This document shows, in pieces, positions 6,326-16,257 of a stretch of 54,081 nt of DNA. Below the pieces are notes generated by a model. It did not search any database and was not told the DNA's origin. It was given only the letters and a program-made list of their open reading frames with translations. Each line of letters opens with the position of its first letter. Position 1 is the first letter of the stretch. The stretch is from a virus. Location of the stretch: positions 1 through 54,081 of the IMG/VR virus record IMGVR_UViG_3300025543_000036; one strand, 5' to 3'. The translations under genes were made by a program, and so were the position numbers.

Positions 6326-9300
6326 TAGTTTGACTCTATCTCAATAGTAGGTGGTTCTTTAGATAGATCACGATCAAAATAAAAATCTTCTACTTTCCTC
6401 ATTTGTTTTCTTAAATAATCCATGTAAGGTTGGACATTATTATAGTTATCTTGCTCTAAGTCTAGGATAACATCTTTCCAATATTTATTATTAGACGATA
6501 AAGTATTAGGTAATGATCTGTTAGAATTAATAATATTTTGTAATGCTCTGTTAGAAGGAAGGACTTGTTTAATAGAAGACCTTCTTAAAATTTTTATAGC
6601 TTTGTCTTTTCCTTCAGACCTAACTAAGTCTTGATATATTTTTTTAACTTCTTTTTGAGCAACAAACTGTTCTTCTAAAATATTGCTATAATCTTCTAAA
6701 AGTTCTTTAACATCTATTTTATAAGAAGGTTCTCTAATTTTTCTTTTTAAATTTTGAGCAAATGATCTTTTAGAACCAGCTATACTTCTATTAACTGTTG
6801 ATAAAGCAAATCCTGTGCTTTCTACTGGATCAATAGTTTGTAACTTTAAGCCAGGAATTATAATACCTCTTTTAAATAAAGAATCTACAACTGACATTTC
6901 TTCATCTAAAGGTTTATATGGAACAGAATACATAGTATTTTTTAATTCAGAAAAAGATTCATCAGCCATAACTAGATTAGCTAAGTTAGTATCTCCTACT
7001 GTTATATCCATTGCCATCTTCGCGTATCCTGGCATTGCAGCTTTAGCCATCTGACGCGCACCTCTAGACAGATCATTAGCAGAACCTTCATAATCACCCT
7101 TAACTCCTTTGAATACTCCTGATACAAGTGGTTCCACTAATTCTGTAAAAAGAGTGGGAGATATATAAGGCTCATATAATTTTTCAGCAGCCTCTTTAAC
7201 AGCATCGTCTAAATCTTTTGATACGTCTTCACCTCTAGATGCTTTTAGTATTGTGGGCATAACCAGACTTAATAAATGACTATCTGGTTCAAGATAAGTT
7301 AGATCAATAAACTGCTCTTTTCCTTTTTTATCTTTACCTAAAAATAAAATAGCATTGTCTTTTGCCCAAGGAGGGAGTTGACTCCTTAGTTTATCGTATA
7401 CTTCTTCTACATCTTCTTTATTGTAGAGTGCTGTACCTACATATGCTGCGGTGTAAGGAGCAGCTTTGGCTGCTTGGAACTGTATAAATCTACTTAACCC
7501 TCTATTTCTTAGAGCATTGTTGCCAGTTTGAACACCCATTGATATTTCATCAGCGGCAGTTTTAAATAAATTATATGTGTTTCTTAATCTCTCTGTTGGG
7601 TAAGCTGTAAAGTTACCTATAACAGGCACTCTCCTCATCATCTCTAAAACAGCAGGAACGCGAGAATAAACAGGAGTAAGATTTTTAGCATTTCTATTCC
7701 TGTATATTCTTACATAGTCTTCTTTCTTTGGATTAGCTATTCCAAATGTATCTGATAATTCTTTAAGTTGAAGTTTCTTTTGTTCTGGTGTGAAGCTATC
7801 AAATATTTTATTTAAAGATTTACCCTCACTTACATAAGTAAGAAACTTAGCTACATTATCACCAGCCACAAAAGCTCTCTGTAACTTCTCAGCTACTTTT
7901 TTTCCTGGCTTAAACGGTCCAGCATCAGCAATAGATAGACCAGATGTTCTTAGTAATTCTTTAAAATATTTATCTTCTCCACCAACATCTCCAAGCCTTC
8001 TCATTACTTGGTTCATTCTAACATCAGAGTCTAAAAAACCATCTTCAATAAACTCTTTAATTAATTTATCTTTAGAACCTACATCAAGTTTATTAAAATA
8101 TTTAGGAAGTTCCATTAATCCTTTAAGGTTTCCTGATGACATAACATAGCCCATACCGCTTATTGCATTTCTAGCTATGGCAAGAGGATTATAAAGTGTT
8201 TTACCTGCTTTCAAAGAACCTTGTATACCAGATATATTTTTAAGTAAAGCACTATTTGCACCAATACTTTCTCCAAGAACATCACCTCTTTGATATTGAA
8301 ATAATGTTTTAAGTTTTTTACCTTCATCTGCTGTAACCCAAACATCTTTAAATTTACTATCTAGAATAGGTATTTCTTGCTCTTTACCTTCTTTAGTTAA
8401 TTTTACAGAGTATGGTATTTGAGTAACAGTATCATCTAATTTAGCCTGAGTTACTCCATCTTTAGCCAGTACACCTGATAAACGCATTACTTTACCACCG
8501 CCCAACTTTTGTGACGCTTCCACAACATCTTTAGCTACGGTAGACAACCCTCTTGATAGAGTATCTTTAAAGACAATATCTGCTGCATTTGCTTTAGTTG
8601 CGTAATCAACAATAGCATTTACTGTTTCACCAATTCGTAAAGCAGGTCTATTATTATAACCTATAACTTTCTTTACTGAAGAAGGTAATTGTTGTTCTGT
8701 TTTTATAGCTTCTAAAGAACCTGTTTCTTTTGCTTTTGACAGATCAGGAGAGTATAGCTTTTTAGCTACCTTATCTATTTCTTTATTTAAATCAGCTTCA
8801 CTTAAATCAGACCTGAAAGATTTATTTTTTGTACCAATGCCTGTTATTATCTGTTCTGCTTCATCTTTCCAATAGGCAAGTTGTGGAAAAGCAAACATGT
8901 CCTTTTTCAAATCTTCAACTATGTCTGGATTTTGTTTTTTAAAACTTGAATAACTTTCTGATCTTTTTCTTGAAGCAAAAGCCTCTGGTACGTTCTTAAC
9001 GTAATTATCATTCTTGGTAAAGATGCCTTTATATTTATCAGATAAAGCAGAGGTTATCCCGTACTGAGTTGCCCTATCTCTTAAACCTCCATCTGAAAGA
9101 AAAGTATCTAATATTTCTGCTGACTCTGAACTTTTAGCTTTAATAGCAGTTAAGGCTTCTGAACCTATTCCTTCTTTATAAACTTTATTGAATAAAGCAT
9201 TAACTTCTTCTTTAGACGTATCAGCAAAATCTCTAGCGATAGCAACATCTAATTTTTCTGTTAGGTTTTTACCAAGACCTTTTAACTCTGTAGGCAAACC

Positions 9301-10182
9301 TAAGTTCCGTTCAAGATTTAAAGTCGTGCTTTCTTTTAAACCAAAACTAGGTAGAAAATATCTCTCAAGGACATTTGTCATGTCATCTGCTTTTGTCTTA
9401 ATATTAGACAATGCATCTATTTTAGATGCTGTATTCATACCAGCCTTTACCGTACCGCTTACAGCTTTACCCGCACCTTTTAAAGCATAGCTTCCGATAA
9501 CACCAAATAATGGACTAGCAATACCCTCTATTGCTCCTTGTCCAAATACTTGTAGAGGATCAATATCTGTTCGCTCATCTAAATCTATTTCTAAATCTTG
9601 TTTAATATAGTTTTGTGCTGCTCCACCAACTGCGGCAGTTCCTCCTTCAACAGCCAAAACAGGAGCAAGTAGTCTAGCTTTAGCTAGTTCACTTTTTAAT
9701 CCTTCTTTAAGTGTTTGTTTTACTCCAGCTTTAGCGGCTTCCTTTGCTGCAAGTCCTGCTGCTCCACCCGCACCAAAAGTAAAACCAGAAGCTAAGATAG
9801 ATATAAGATTTGTTGGATCAGTTATCCCACCATAAACATAATCTTTTACTGCTGTTCCTACAGGCGCACTACCTTCTTCAAAAATGCTAGGTAGTTTAGC
9901 TGCACCATCTCTAGCTACTTGGTATAACTTTTTATCTATATCAGGCAGGTCTTTTATTCTTGATGCCTGACCTATAGTATCGCCTAAGTTAACTTCAAAG
10001 TATCTTTGCTGAGTTAAAAAAGAATCTATTATTTTCTTAGGGTCATACTCTATCTGTTCATCAGGGTCTAGGTTTTGCAGAGTATAGTACATTGCATCCA
10101 CAACCCGTTTATTTTCAGGATTCTGAATTTGTTGTAGCTCTTCATAAGAAACAGTATCAGTTTTTTGTTTTTCTTCTGCCAT
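6325..10182 (-). CDS. Large internal virion protein, probable DNA-ejection protein
   Basis: A 1285-residue protein, the largest in the genome. The first 130 residues are charged. Residues about 130-240 contain Gly/Ala-rich amphipathic stretches (LASGFTFGAGGAAGLAAKEA) that could insert in membranes. The rest is mostly helical and Lys-rich, with a segment FTAYPTERLRNTYNLFKTAA seen in analogous marine podovirus proteins. Size, position at the end of the virion operon and composition match the T7 gp15/gp16 class of ejected core proteins. No transglycosylase motif is evident. It starts at an ATG 6 bases after the stop of the preceding S74-containing gene. Confidence 0.7.
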   Translation of the reverse strand: MAEEKQKTDTVSYEELQQIQNPENKRVVDAMYYTLQNLDPDEQIEYDPKKIIDSFLTQQRYFEVNLGDTIGQASRIKDLPDIDKKLYQVARDGAAKLPSIFEEGSAPVGTAVKDYVYGGITDPTNLISILASGFTFGAGGAAGLAAKEAAKAGVKQTLKEGLKSELAKARLLAPVLAVEGGTAAVGGAAQNYIKQDLEIDLDERTDIDPLQVFGQGAIEGIASPLFGVIGSYALKGAGKAVSGTVKAGMNTASKIDALSNIKTKADDMTNVLERYFLPSFGLKESTTLNLERNLGLPTELKGLGKNLTEKLDVAIARDFADTSKEEVNALFNKVYKEGIGSEALTAIKAKSSESAEILDTFLSDGGLRDRATQYGITSALSDKYKGIFTKNDNYVKNVPEAFASRKRSESYSSFKKQNPDIVEDLKKDMFAFPQLAYWKDEAEQIITGIGTKNKSFRSDLSEADLNKEIDKVAKKLYSPDLSKAKETGSLEAIKTEQQLPSSVKKVIGYNNRPALRIGETVNAIVDYATKANAADIVFKDTLSRGLSTVAKDVVEASQKLGGGKVMRLSGVLAKDGVTQAKLDDTVTQIPYSVKLTKEGKEQEIPILDSKFKDVWVTADEGKKLKTLFQYQRGDVLGESIGANSALLKNISGIQGSLKAGKTLYNPLAIARNAISGMGYVMSSGNLKGLMELPKYFNKLDVGSKDKLIKEFIEDGFLDSDVRMNQVMRRLGDVGGEDKYFKELLRTSGLSIADAGPFKPGKKVAEKLQRAFVAGDNVAKFLTYVSEGKSLNKIFDSFTPEQKKLQLKELSDTFGIANPKKEDYVRIYRNRNAKNLTPVYSRVPAVLEMMRRVPVIGNFTAYPTERLRNTYNLFKTAADEISMGVQTGNNALRNRGLSRFIQFQAAKAAPYTAAYVGTALYNKEDVEEVYDKLRSQLPPWAKDNAILFLGKDKKGKEQFIDLTYLEPDSHLLSLVMPTILKASRGEDVSKDLDDAVKEAAEKLYEPYISPTLFTELVEPLVSGVFKGVKGDYEGSANDLSRGARQMAKAAMPGYAKMAMDITVGDTNLANLVMADESFSELKNTMYSVPYKPLDEEMSVVDSLFKRGIIIPGLKLQTIDPVESTGFALSTVNRSIAGSKRSFAQNLKRKIREPSYKIDVKELLEDYSNILEEQFVAQKEVKKIYQDLVRSEGKDKAIKILRRSSIKQVLPSNRALQNIINSNRSLPNTLSSNNKYWKDVILDLEQDNYNNVQPYMDYLRKQMRKVEDFYFDRDLSKEPPTIEIESN

Positions 10183-10188
10183 ATTATT

Positions 10189-12159
10189 TTATGTGCCATA
10201 AGCTGCTTTTTGTTTCGACATTATCGTTGGTTGTTCTGGTGATGGGGATACTACAACTTTTCTTGGGTCACTTTTTTTTTCAGGATCACCTTCACCCGCT
10301 GGTGTTTTAAATCTCTTCAACATAAGTTTAATTAAATCTACATTTCTACCCTGCTTACCTTTTATAGCGTCTTCTGTAGCCTTTATAACAATATTTTTTT
10401 CTGAATCTTGTATCACACCAGCTCCTTTAGATACTTTAATTAACGCGTCTCTTAAAGAATTTGCAGTTGAGATAGGTATATCTAATACTTTAGCTGATTT
10501 AATATCTAGTGCTTTCTCTTCTGCCTCTACTCTTCTTATGGCTAAATCATTAGCTAATCTTTGTTGTTTTGTTGCAGCTTTAGCTTTAGAAACTTCATTA
10601 AAAGTTTGTCCAAGTTGTGTACCTAAAGGTTTAGAAGGATCAGTTTGTGAATATTTTAATAAATAATCACTAATTGTATCTAATCTTGATGGACCTTGTA
10701 ATGATTGTTCAGGGTCTATTTCTGTTGGTTTAGTAAGAAAACTAAAAAAGCCTTCTTCTTCTTCTTTATCTTTTACTTGCTTTCCTGTGCTAAGAGAAAC
10801 TAATCCACCCTGTCGAAGAGATGCTACATTCTCTTCTTTATTCATATTAGCAATAGATGCTAACCCACCAAAATCAACAACCTCTGTACCGTCAACCTCT
10901 GATACAAGTTCAGGATATTTCTCTTTAACCTCATCAGACATAGGACCAACAACTTTAGGATAAGTTTTAGGGTCATCTTTATATCTAAACGAATACATTG
11001 CTAAACCAGTAGCATCATCCATTCCTATTTTTTGAATATCTGTTTTCTCTCTAGGATCACTCATTTTAGCAAAACCACCAGCAGCCGATCCTAATGCTCC
11101 TATAAGTCCTGCAGTTTGTTGAAGATAAGTTGGTTGTGCTTGTCCTGGTCCTCTATTTGTAGTTGTACCGGCTGCGCCTAATGCACCTTGAGTAGGCTGA
11201 ATAAACTGAGAGTACTGTTGAAGTGTAGCTTCTGGAAAAGTTCTTTCTTCTAAAAACTTTCTTTGTGCTATATCTAATTCAGCTTGGCTTTGTCCTCTAC
11301 GTGCTGCACCAACTGCTTCTAAACGTGCAAGCTCATCTGCAGTTCCTCTAGGTGCAACTTGTGCAAGTTCAGTAAGACTACGAGCAGCACCTAATCTACT
11401 CTCTTGTTGCGCTTGTGCTTGTTCCACTGCTTGTTTAAATGCTTGTCCTAAACCTGCAGTTCTTATATCGGCAATACCCTGCTCTAAATTACGGCGGCGT
11501 TCTGCTTCTAGAATACCTTGCCTACTACCTCCAAATGCACCAGCCGCAACTGACTGTGCAGCTAATTCTTGTGCCTCTATGTCTCCTGCTCTCCTACGCT
11601 CACGCTCTGCTATATCAATAACTTGAGAAGCATAAGGATTCATAAACCTTGAAATATCTGCATCAGTAGTTCCTAGACCAGCTAGTCCTGCAAACTGTGC
11701 AGCGGGTGTAGCAAAAGCTTGAGTTTGTCCTACTACATCAGAAGTAAGATCAAATGCTCTTTCTTGTTCTGTGGTGAAGTCAGCTATCTCTTGACCCGTA
11801 AAAGGAACATAACCTTCTCCTTTACGAGTTTTATAAATGTCCTGTGCTTCAGAAAGAACTTCTTTAACATAAGGTTTTAACTCTTCGGGTATTTCTTTTG
11901 TTTGTACTGATGTTGTTTGAACAGGAGGAGGTGGGGGAGGAGAACCAAAGAACTGGATACACTTAGTATTTTCGTTTATCGTTCCTACGCCACCCATAGA
12001 ACGAAGAACATCCATCTCATGTTTGTTAACGTGAGCAAGTTCAGTATCTCCACATACGCCTTTACCAGATAAATCCTCATACAAGAAGTTGTATAAGAAT
12101 ACTTTCTCCTCATTAGAGAAGTCAGACAAGACTTTGTTAAATTTATTTTTCATGCTCAT
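10189..12159 (-). CDS. Virion protein with internal S74-type chaperone domain
   Basis: A 656-residue protein. After a short folded N-terminus and a polyproline run (residues 74-79), residues 110-330 are Ala/Gln/Glu-rich helix (RFMNPYASQVIDIA, SVAAGAFGGSRQGILEAERR), typical of podovirus injection proteins. Residues about 366-420 match the intramolecular chaperone domain of peptidase S74: KMSDPREKTDIQ with the Ser367-Asp368 dyad, TGLAMYSFRYKDD and VVGPMSDEVKEKYPELV. That domain is normally C-terminal in tail spikes; here more than 230 residues follow it. If autocleavage occurs at Ser367 the protein would be split. It is probably ejected or part of the internal core. Confidence 0.75.
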   Translation of the reverse strand: MSMKNKFNKVLSDFSNEEKVFLYNFLYEDLSGKGVCGDTELAHVNKHEMDVLRSMGGVGTINENTKCIQFFGSPPPPPPVQTTSVQTKEIPEELKPYVKEVLSEAQDIYKTRKGEGYVPFTGQEIADFTTEQERAFDLTSDVVGQTQAFATPAAQFAGLAGLGTTDADISRFMNPYASQVIDIAERERRRAGDIEAQELAAQSVAAGAFGGSRQGILEAERRRNLEQGIADIRTAGLGQAFKQAVEQAQAQQESRLGAARSLTELAQVAPRGTADELARLEAVGAARRGQSQAELDIAQRKFLEERTFPEATLQQYSQFIQPTQGALGAAGTTTNRGPGQAQPTYLQQTAGLIGALGSAAGGFAKMSDPREKTDIQKIGMDDATGLAMYSFRYKDDPKTYPKVVGPMSDEVKEKYPELVSEVDGTEVVDFGGLASIANMNKEENVASLRQGGLVSLSTGKQVKDKEEEEGFFSFLTKPTEIDPEQSLQGPSRLDTISDYLLKYSQTDPSKPLGTQLGQTFNEVSKAKAATKQQRLANDLAIRRVEAEEKALDIKSAKVLDIPISTANSLRDALIKVSKGAGVIQDSEKNIVIKATEDAIKGKQGRNVDLIKLMLKRFKTPAGEGDPEKKSDPRKVVVSPSPEQPTIMSKQKAAYGT

Positions 12160-12161
12160 TG

Positions 12162-12590
12162 TTACAGTTCCTTAGTTAATACGGTGGCGTATTTTTTATA
12201 ATTAAATTTCTCTAACTTTCTTTTCCAACCATCTCTTGCAATTATTTTAATATGCTTTACATTATTTTGTTTTGCATATTTAACAATGTCAGAGTTATCA
12301 GACACACAATAGTCTAACCATTTGCTTATCGTACCTGTCTTCGCACCTACTAAACAGATAGTAAGAACATTATAATTAGGATATTTATCAAGTTGGGTTG
12401 TTGCAGCGACAACAATTCCATTCTCTTCATTAAGACCAACCCACAACTCCATTACTTCTGTTACTAATAAATTATAAATATCTTCTAAGTTGTACTCTCC
12501 GTGACTTCTTTCTAATGGTTTAGCTAGTAAATCTTTTACATGCGGCCATGTAACTTCTATACAGTTTGACCTTATCTTTGTAACTTCCAT
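12162..12590 (-). CDS. Virion-operon protein, possible GNAT-like fold (T7 gp13-like)
   Basis: A 142-residue protein. The pattern of an N-terminal helix, central strands (ELWVGLNEENGIVVAATTQL, YNVLTICLVGAKT) and a C-terminal helix-strand (KHIKIIARDGWKRKLEKF) resembles GNAT acetyltransferase-like proteins found at this position in T7-type and marine podoviruses. The acetyl-CoA loop is not convincing, so enzymatic activity is doubtful. It is packed between the lysozyme-domain and S74-domain virion genes with almost no spacing. Confidence 0.55.
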   Translation of the reverse strand: MEVTKIRSNCIEVTWPHVKDLLAKPLERSHGEYNLEDIYNLLVTEVMELWVGLNEENGIVVAATTQLDKYPNYNVLTICLVGAKTGTISKWLDYCVSDNSDIVKYAKQNNVKHIKIIARDGWKRKLEKFNYKKYATVLTKEL

Positions 12591-13904
12591 TTAAGCTATC
12601 GAACTTAGTCCTTTCTCTGCATCAATTTCTTTTTGTTGCTCTTCTCTTCCAAATGCTTCTTTGCGAACATCTGTTAGAAAATCATCTAACTCATCTGCAC
12701 CAGCATCAGAAGAACCATTACCAAGCATAGACACTACATCAGCAGGTATAACATATTCATCTTTACTAAGAAGAGCAAAGTCAGGATTACCACCCTCTAC
12801 TCGGAAAGGTATTTCATCTGACATGCCATCACCCTTTCCTTCTACTTGACCCTCAAAGTATTCTCCTACATCCCCGCCTTCTTGGAATCCTAAAAATTCT
12901 TTAACTTTAACACCATAAGATTTAATAGTATCTAGAATATCTCCATCAGAGTAATCTTTTAATTCTTCTGAGACTGCTTCCATTCTAGGTCTAATTCCTG
13001 CTCTATTTCTTTCTACTGCATTTCTATATTCGTCGTGATCTAAAAATTCTTTAGAGGCTTCCTTAAATTTTTCTTGATTAATTAATCTTATAGTTTCAGG
13101 ACTTCCACCTAAACTTCCTCTAAAAAATTCTCCTAATAAAGCTACCTGTAAATCTTCTGGAAAAGAATCGAATTTTGGAATCCTTCTTCTAATTTGAGGC
13201 AGTCTGTCTTTAATATCTTTTCTTAATAAAGTATCTGCTTCTTCTTCTGTTATTGTCTGTCCTGATTTTACATTAGCACTTGCGTGACCATGACCTATGG
13301 TTAATCTATCACCTTTTGTAGGAATTTTTGCTGTTAGTAACAAACCTTCTTCATCTTTTAAAAAGTCTACAAATGGTTCTATGTTTTCATTTTCTATCCT
13401 GCCGCCTTCTTGCATAGGCACCATACTAGCTAATCCCTCTTGAGGAGCTACTTCACTTACTTGGATTTCTTCTTGCGCCTGAACCGGCATATCCATTGGC
13501 ATATCCATTGTTGGCATAACTGTTCTAGTTCTATCGGGAAGTGATCCTGCCATACTTTTAACATCATCTAGATTTTCCTTTTTAGATTCTGCTTCTACAC
13601 GTTTGTCTATCATGTTAGCTGCTTCACTACCCGCACCAAAAGCAGCCAGTGCTGCAGCAAATGGTCCTGTCTTCTGTGGGTTAGCCATAGCATACTGACC
13701 AGCTATATTAGTTACTTGACCAACAGCATCAGCAGGACTAAAGCCTACTGGCATACCTGTACCCATATCTACTTCTTGTTGACCTAAACTTTGTAAACCA
13801 GCTTGAGGAGAAGGCATCTGCATTCGTTGTACTTCAGCAGGAGGACGTTGAGCAGCCTCACGTAAAACTTCTATTTCTGCCAGCTTATCTAACCCGTCAA
13901 TCAT
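12591..13904 (-). CDS. Virion-associated lysozyme (GH24 domain) protein
   Basis: A 437-residue protein. Residues 1-165 are Met/Pro/Gln/Ala-rich and low in complexity. Residues about 175-320 match the T4-lysozyme family GH24: FVDFLKDEEGLLL with catalytic Glu186, then DRLTIGHGHA, and a helical remainder ending in AGIRPRMEAVSEEL. The C-terminal 100 residues carry the EGKGDGMSDEIPFRVEG / LLSKDEYVIPADVVSMLGNG motif common in marine phage structural proteins. It likely digests peptidoglycan at entry and may also serve at lysis, since no separate endolysin is seen. The ATG at 13904 is chosen because it shares a TAATG with the upstream stop and lies 9 bases after AGGAG; an ATG at 13913 is possible. 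Confidence 0.82.
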   Translation of the reverse strand: MIDGLDKLAEIEVLREAAQRPPAEVQRMQMPSPQAGLQSLGQQEVDMGTGMPVGFSPADAVGQVTNIAGQYAMANPQKTGPFAAALAAFGAGSEAANMIDKRVEAESKKENLDDVKSMAGSLPDRTRTVMPTMDMPMDMPVQAQEEIQVSEVAPQEGLASMVPMQEGGRIENENIEPFVDFLKDEEGLLLTAKIPTKGDRLTIGHGHASANVKSGQTITEEEADTLLRKDIKDRLPQIRRRIPKFDSFPEDLQVALLGEFFRGSLGGSPETIRLINQEKFKEASKEFLDHDEYRNAVERNRAGIRPRMEAVSEELKDYSDGDILDTIKSYGVKVKEFLGFQEGGDVGEYFEGQVEGKGDGMSDEIPFRVEGGNPDFALLSKDEYVIPADVVSMLGNGSSDAGADELDDFLTDVRKEAFGREEQQKEIDAEKGLSSIA

Positions 13905-14119
13905 TATAAGCATCTCCTAATATCCATGTAGTTAGACTGCGCCTTAGTCATATCTGCATGTAATGTATTTTCTTTATTATACAGCGAACCTTTTGAATAT
14001 GCCATACCTTCAGCCTTGGTTGCTCCAAAAAAATCAGGCGGTTGTACTATACCTTTATTTACATTCTCAATAAATGTATTCTGATTTATTATTTCTAAAA
14101 CTTTTTTATAATCGTGCAT
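13904..14119 (-). CDS. Small virion-operon protein, unknown
   Basis: A 71-residue protein with no recognised domain. It is bracketed by TAATG overlaps with both neighbours (14119 and 13904), indicating translational coupling between the tail-protein gene group and the lysozyme-domain protein. The sequence is polar, with a central FFGATKAEGMAYSKGSLYNK stretch. A structural or assembly role is inferred only from position. Confidence 0.65.
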   Translation of the reverse strand: MHDYKKVLEIINQNTFIENVNKGIVQPPDFFGATKAEGMAYSKGSLYNKENTLHADMTKAQSNYMDIRRCL

Positions 14120-14385
14120 TAGTTAAAGTCCACCCAACTATTACCTATATAACCTCTAAACTTACTTGCGCTTACACAGAAAGCAATATTTCCACTAGCA
14201 GGTCTACCTATTTCTGTTACCGTAGTAACACTAAATATCTTAGTAGCTGGTGTAGAGTCTACTTCTACATCCCTTGATTCTAAAAGAAACTTTAGTTCAC
14301 CAGCATAAGATATAAGAGTATTGTATACTTCAGTTAAATCTTCTGTTGATTGATACTTAGGTAGTTCTGGGTAAAGGAAAGCCAT
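14119..14385 (-). CDS. Small virion-operon protein, unknown
   Basis: An 88-residue protein linked to the previous tail gene by a TAATG at 14385. The C-terminal half (RPASGNIAFCVSASKFRGYI) resembles the short beta-rich caps found in tail-fibre-associated proteins. The N-terminus (FLYPELPKYQSTEDLTEVYN) looks helical. No family is assigned. Confidence 0.65.
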   Translation of the reverse strand: MAFLYPELPKYQSTEDLTEVYNTLISYAGELKFLLESRDVEVDSTPATKIFSVTTVTEIGRPASGNIAFCVSASKFRGYIGNSWVDFN

Positions 14386-16253
14386 TACCGTTTACCATCT
14401 CGTTGAATAGCCATACGAACACTACCCCATCTCCATGAAGTATTAAAACTATTACAAGAAACTCTTACGTTTGCTTGTCTACCCCTACCTCTGAAGTCTA
14501 CTTTCTTTGTTCCTGAATTAATTTCAAACGGTCCTTTCTCAACCTCACTAGCAGCAGGAAACTCTCTAAAGTTAACAGACATATTTAGATCACCTTGATT
14601 TATAGTGTAGTCAGGAATAATTCTGTCTGCAAAAATTAAATCATTACCGTCTTCTATATCAAAGTCTGCTGACTGTAAGAAGGAAGACAAAGCTACTCCA
14701 TCCCCTGTAAATACTGATACAGGTTCGTTATCCCAGATATGAGGTGTTGCTCCTGCAGATACTTTTCCTGTTGCTATGGTGTTAGTAAATACTGTAGCAT
14801 CTTTAAAGGTTGTGTAGAAACTAGTTCCAAATGCCCAGGTATTTTCTTCATAGTTATATAAAACATAAGCATCAGGTTCTAATGAATTTTCTGTAGGATA
14901 AAACCATACAATTTCGTGAAACTCTGAGTTTACTGCAGCATATACTTTATCTCCTTGTGTTGAGTTAAAGTCATCATATACATATCTACGAACCGTACAG
15001 TCTAGTTTATCTACTCTGCCATCAAATCTATAGAAGTTATTATCCCCCATCCAATAAGAAATACCATCTACGTTGATAGCTCCATGTTGACCTATTAACC
15101 CACAATTAGTTCCTAGTTGTGATAAGGAAAATATAAATGGTGGACCGACATACTGTAAAGAATATAAAGCTTGGTCAGACCAAACATGAATTGTATTACG
15201 CGATCTAATGCCACCTTTAAGAGTTGTTCCATCTACTACTTGTAACTCACCTGATGTAGAAGAAACTGATGGTGTCCAGTTAGTAAAGTCTTCTTGGTCT
15301 GACCATCTAATTAACAAAGGATTAAATGCACTACCAGAAAACTCATTTGTTCCGAAAGCAATAACATGCCTATCATTAGGAGACACGACAATACTGTTAA
15401 TACTAACAGGAGCAGTAGTTACAATAGCTGCTCTAACTGGTACAAGGCTTGCATTAGCATCCCAGTGTAGTAAATTACCGCCTCTACGAACAGCTAATAA
15501 ATCTTCTCCAAAGTTATCTAGTGACCATTGACTAGCAGCAAAAGTTATTCCTGAAGCTGTAGCAGGTTTATTCCATGCTCTTCCTCCTGTTGTAGATACA
15601 CCAGCATTATATACTCCTGCACCATAACCTAAACCTTGAATGTTATCATTCTGTCCTGTTCTTAAAAGAAAGTTAACTATTCCTGTACCAGCACTTGTAC
15701 TTGTAGCTGTTGCTACACTTGTAGTGCTAATAAGAAAACGATTTGTGCCACTAGTGCTGACTGCTCTAAATACAGGTCCACCAAAACTACTTGCAGCAAA
15801 ATTAGTACTAGCAAAGTTTCTTATAGATGCATTGGTAAAGAAAATAAAATCATTTACTGAAACACCATTAGAATTAAGACTAACTGCAATTTTATTAGAA
15901 CCTGAAATAGTTCCTAACTTACCTATTGTTCCGTCTGTTCCTACAGTTACTGTACTTACAATGGGAGTTATGTCATGTAAAACATCACTAGCAAGAAGAT
16001 ATAATTTTTGTTCTGTACCAAAAGACAAAAGTTTTTCTGTGTTATTATTTTGCCAAGTAAGCAAGTCTCTCCCTGTACCATCAAAGGTAGTAGACAAATG
16101 TTTCTGGTAACCACGTAAGTTTTCTGGTTTACCTGCTCTAAAACGTACACGATCACAATCATACCAAGAACCACCCTCAGAGTATTCTGTAGACTCTCTG
16201 TGTATTCCAGGTCTAAGATTAAATTTAAATAAGTTTGCTGATGTACTTGCCAT
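14385..16253 (-). CDS. Tail protein (P22 gp10 / T7 gp12-like, tail tubular protein B class)
   Basis: A 622-residue protein beginning with the motif seen in phage stabilisation and nozzle proteins: FNLRPGIHRESTEYSEGGSW, then CDRVRFRAGKPENLRGYQK. Repeated beta-rich segments follow, such as DNLLHWDANA-like RRGGNLLHW, DQEDFTNWTPS, GGIRSRNTIHVWSDQALYSL and MGDNNFYRFDGRVDKLDC, consistent with a beta-propeller platform. In P22 and T7 relatives this protein forms the lower tail tube or nozzle. The gene follows the tail-fibre gene at 16258 after a 4-base gap and is coupled by TAATG to the next small gene. Confidence 0.82.
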   Translation of the reverse strand: MASTSANLFKFNLRPGIHRESTEYSEGGSWYDCDRVRFRAGKPENLRGYQKHLSTTFDGTGRDLLTWQNNNTEKLLSFGTEQKLYLLASDVLHDITPIVSTVTVGTDGTIGKLGTISGSNKIAVSLNSNGVSVNDFIFFTNASIRNFASTNFAASSFGGPVFRAVSTSGTNRFLISTTSVATATSTSAGTGIVNFLLRTGQNDNIQGLGYGAGVYNAGVSTTGGRAWNKPATASGITFAASQWSLDNFGEDLLAVRRGGNLLHWDANASLVPVRAAIVTTAPVSINSIVVSPNDRHVIAFGTNEFSGSAFNPLLIRWSDQEDFTNWTPSVSSTSGELQVVDGTTLKGGIRSRNTIHVWSDQALYSLQYVGPPFIFSLSQLGTNCGLIGQHGAINVDGISYWMGDNNFYRFDGRVDKLDCTVRRYVYDDFNSTQGDKVYAAVNSEFHEIVWFYPTENSLEPDAYVLYNYEENTWAFGTSFYTTFKDATVFTNTIATGKVSAGATPHIWDNEPVSVFTGDGVALSSFLQSADFDIEDGNDLIFADRIIPDYTINQGDLNMSVNFREFPAASEVEKGPFEINSGTKKVDFRGRGRQANVRVSCNSFNTSWRWGSVRMAIQRDGKR

Positions 16254-16257
16254 TTTA

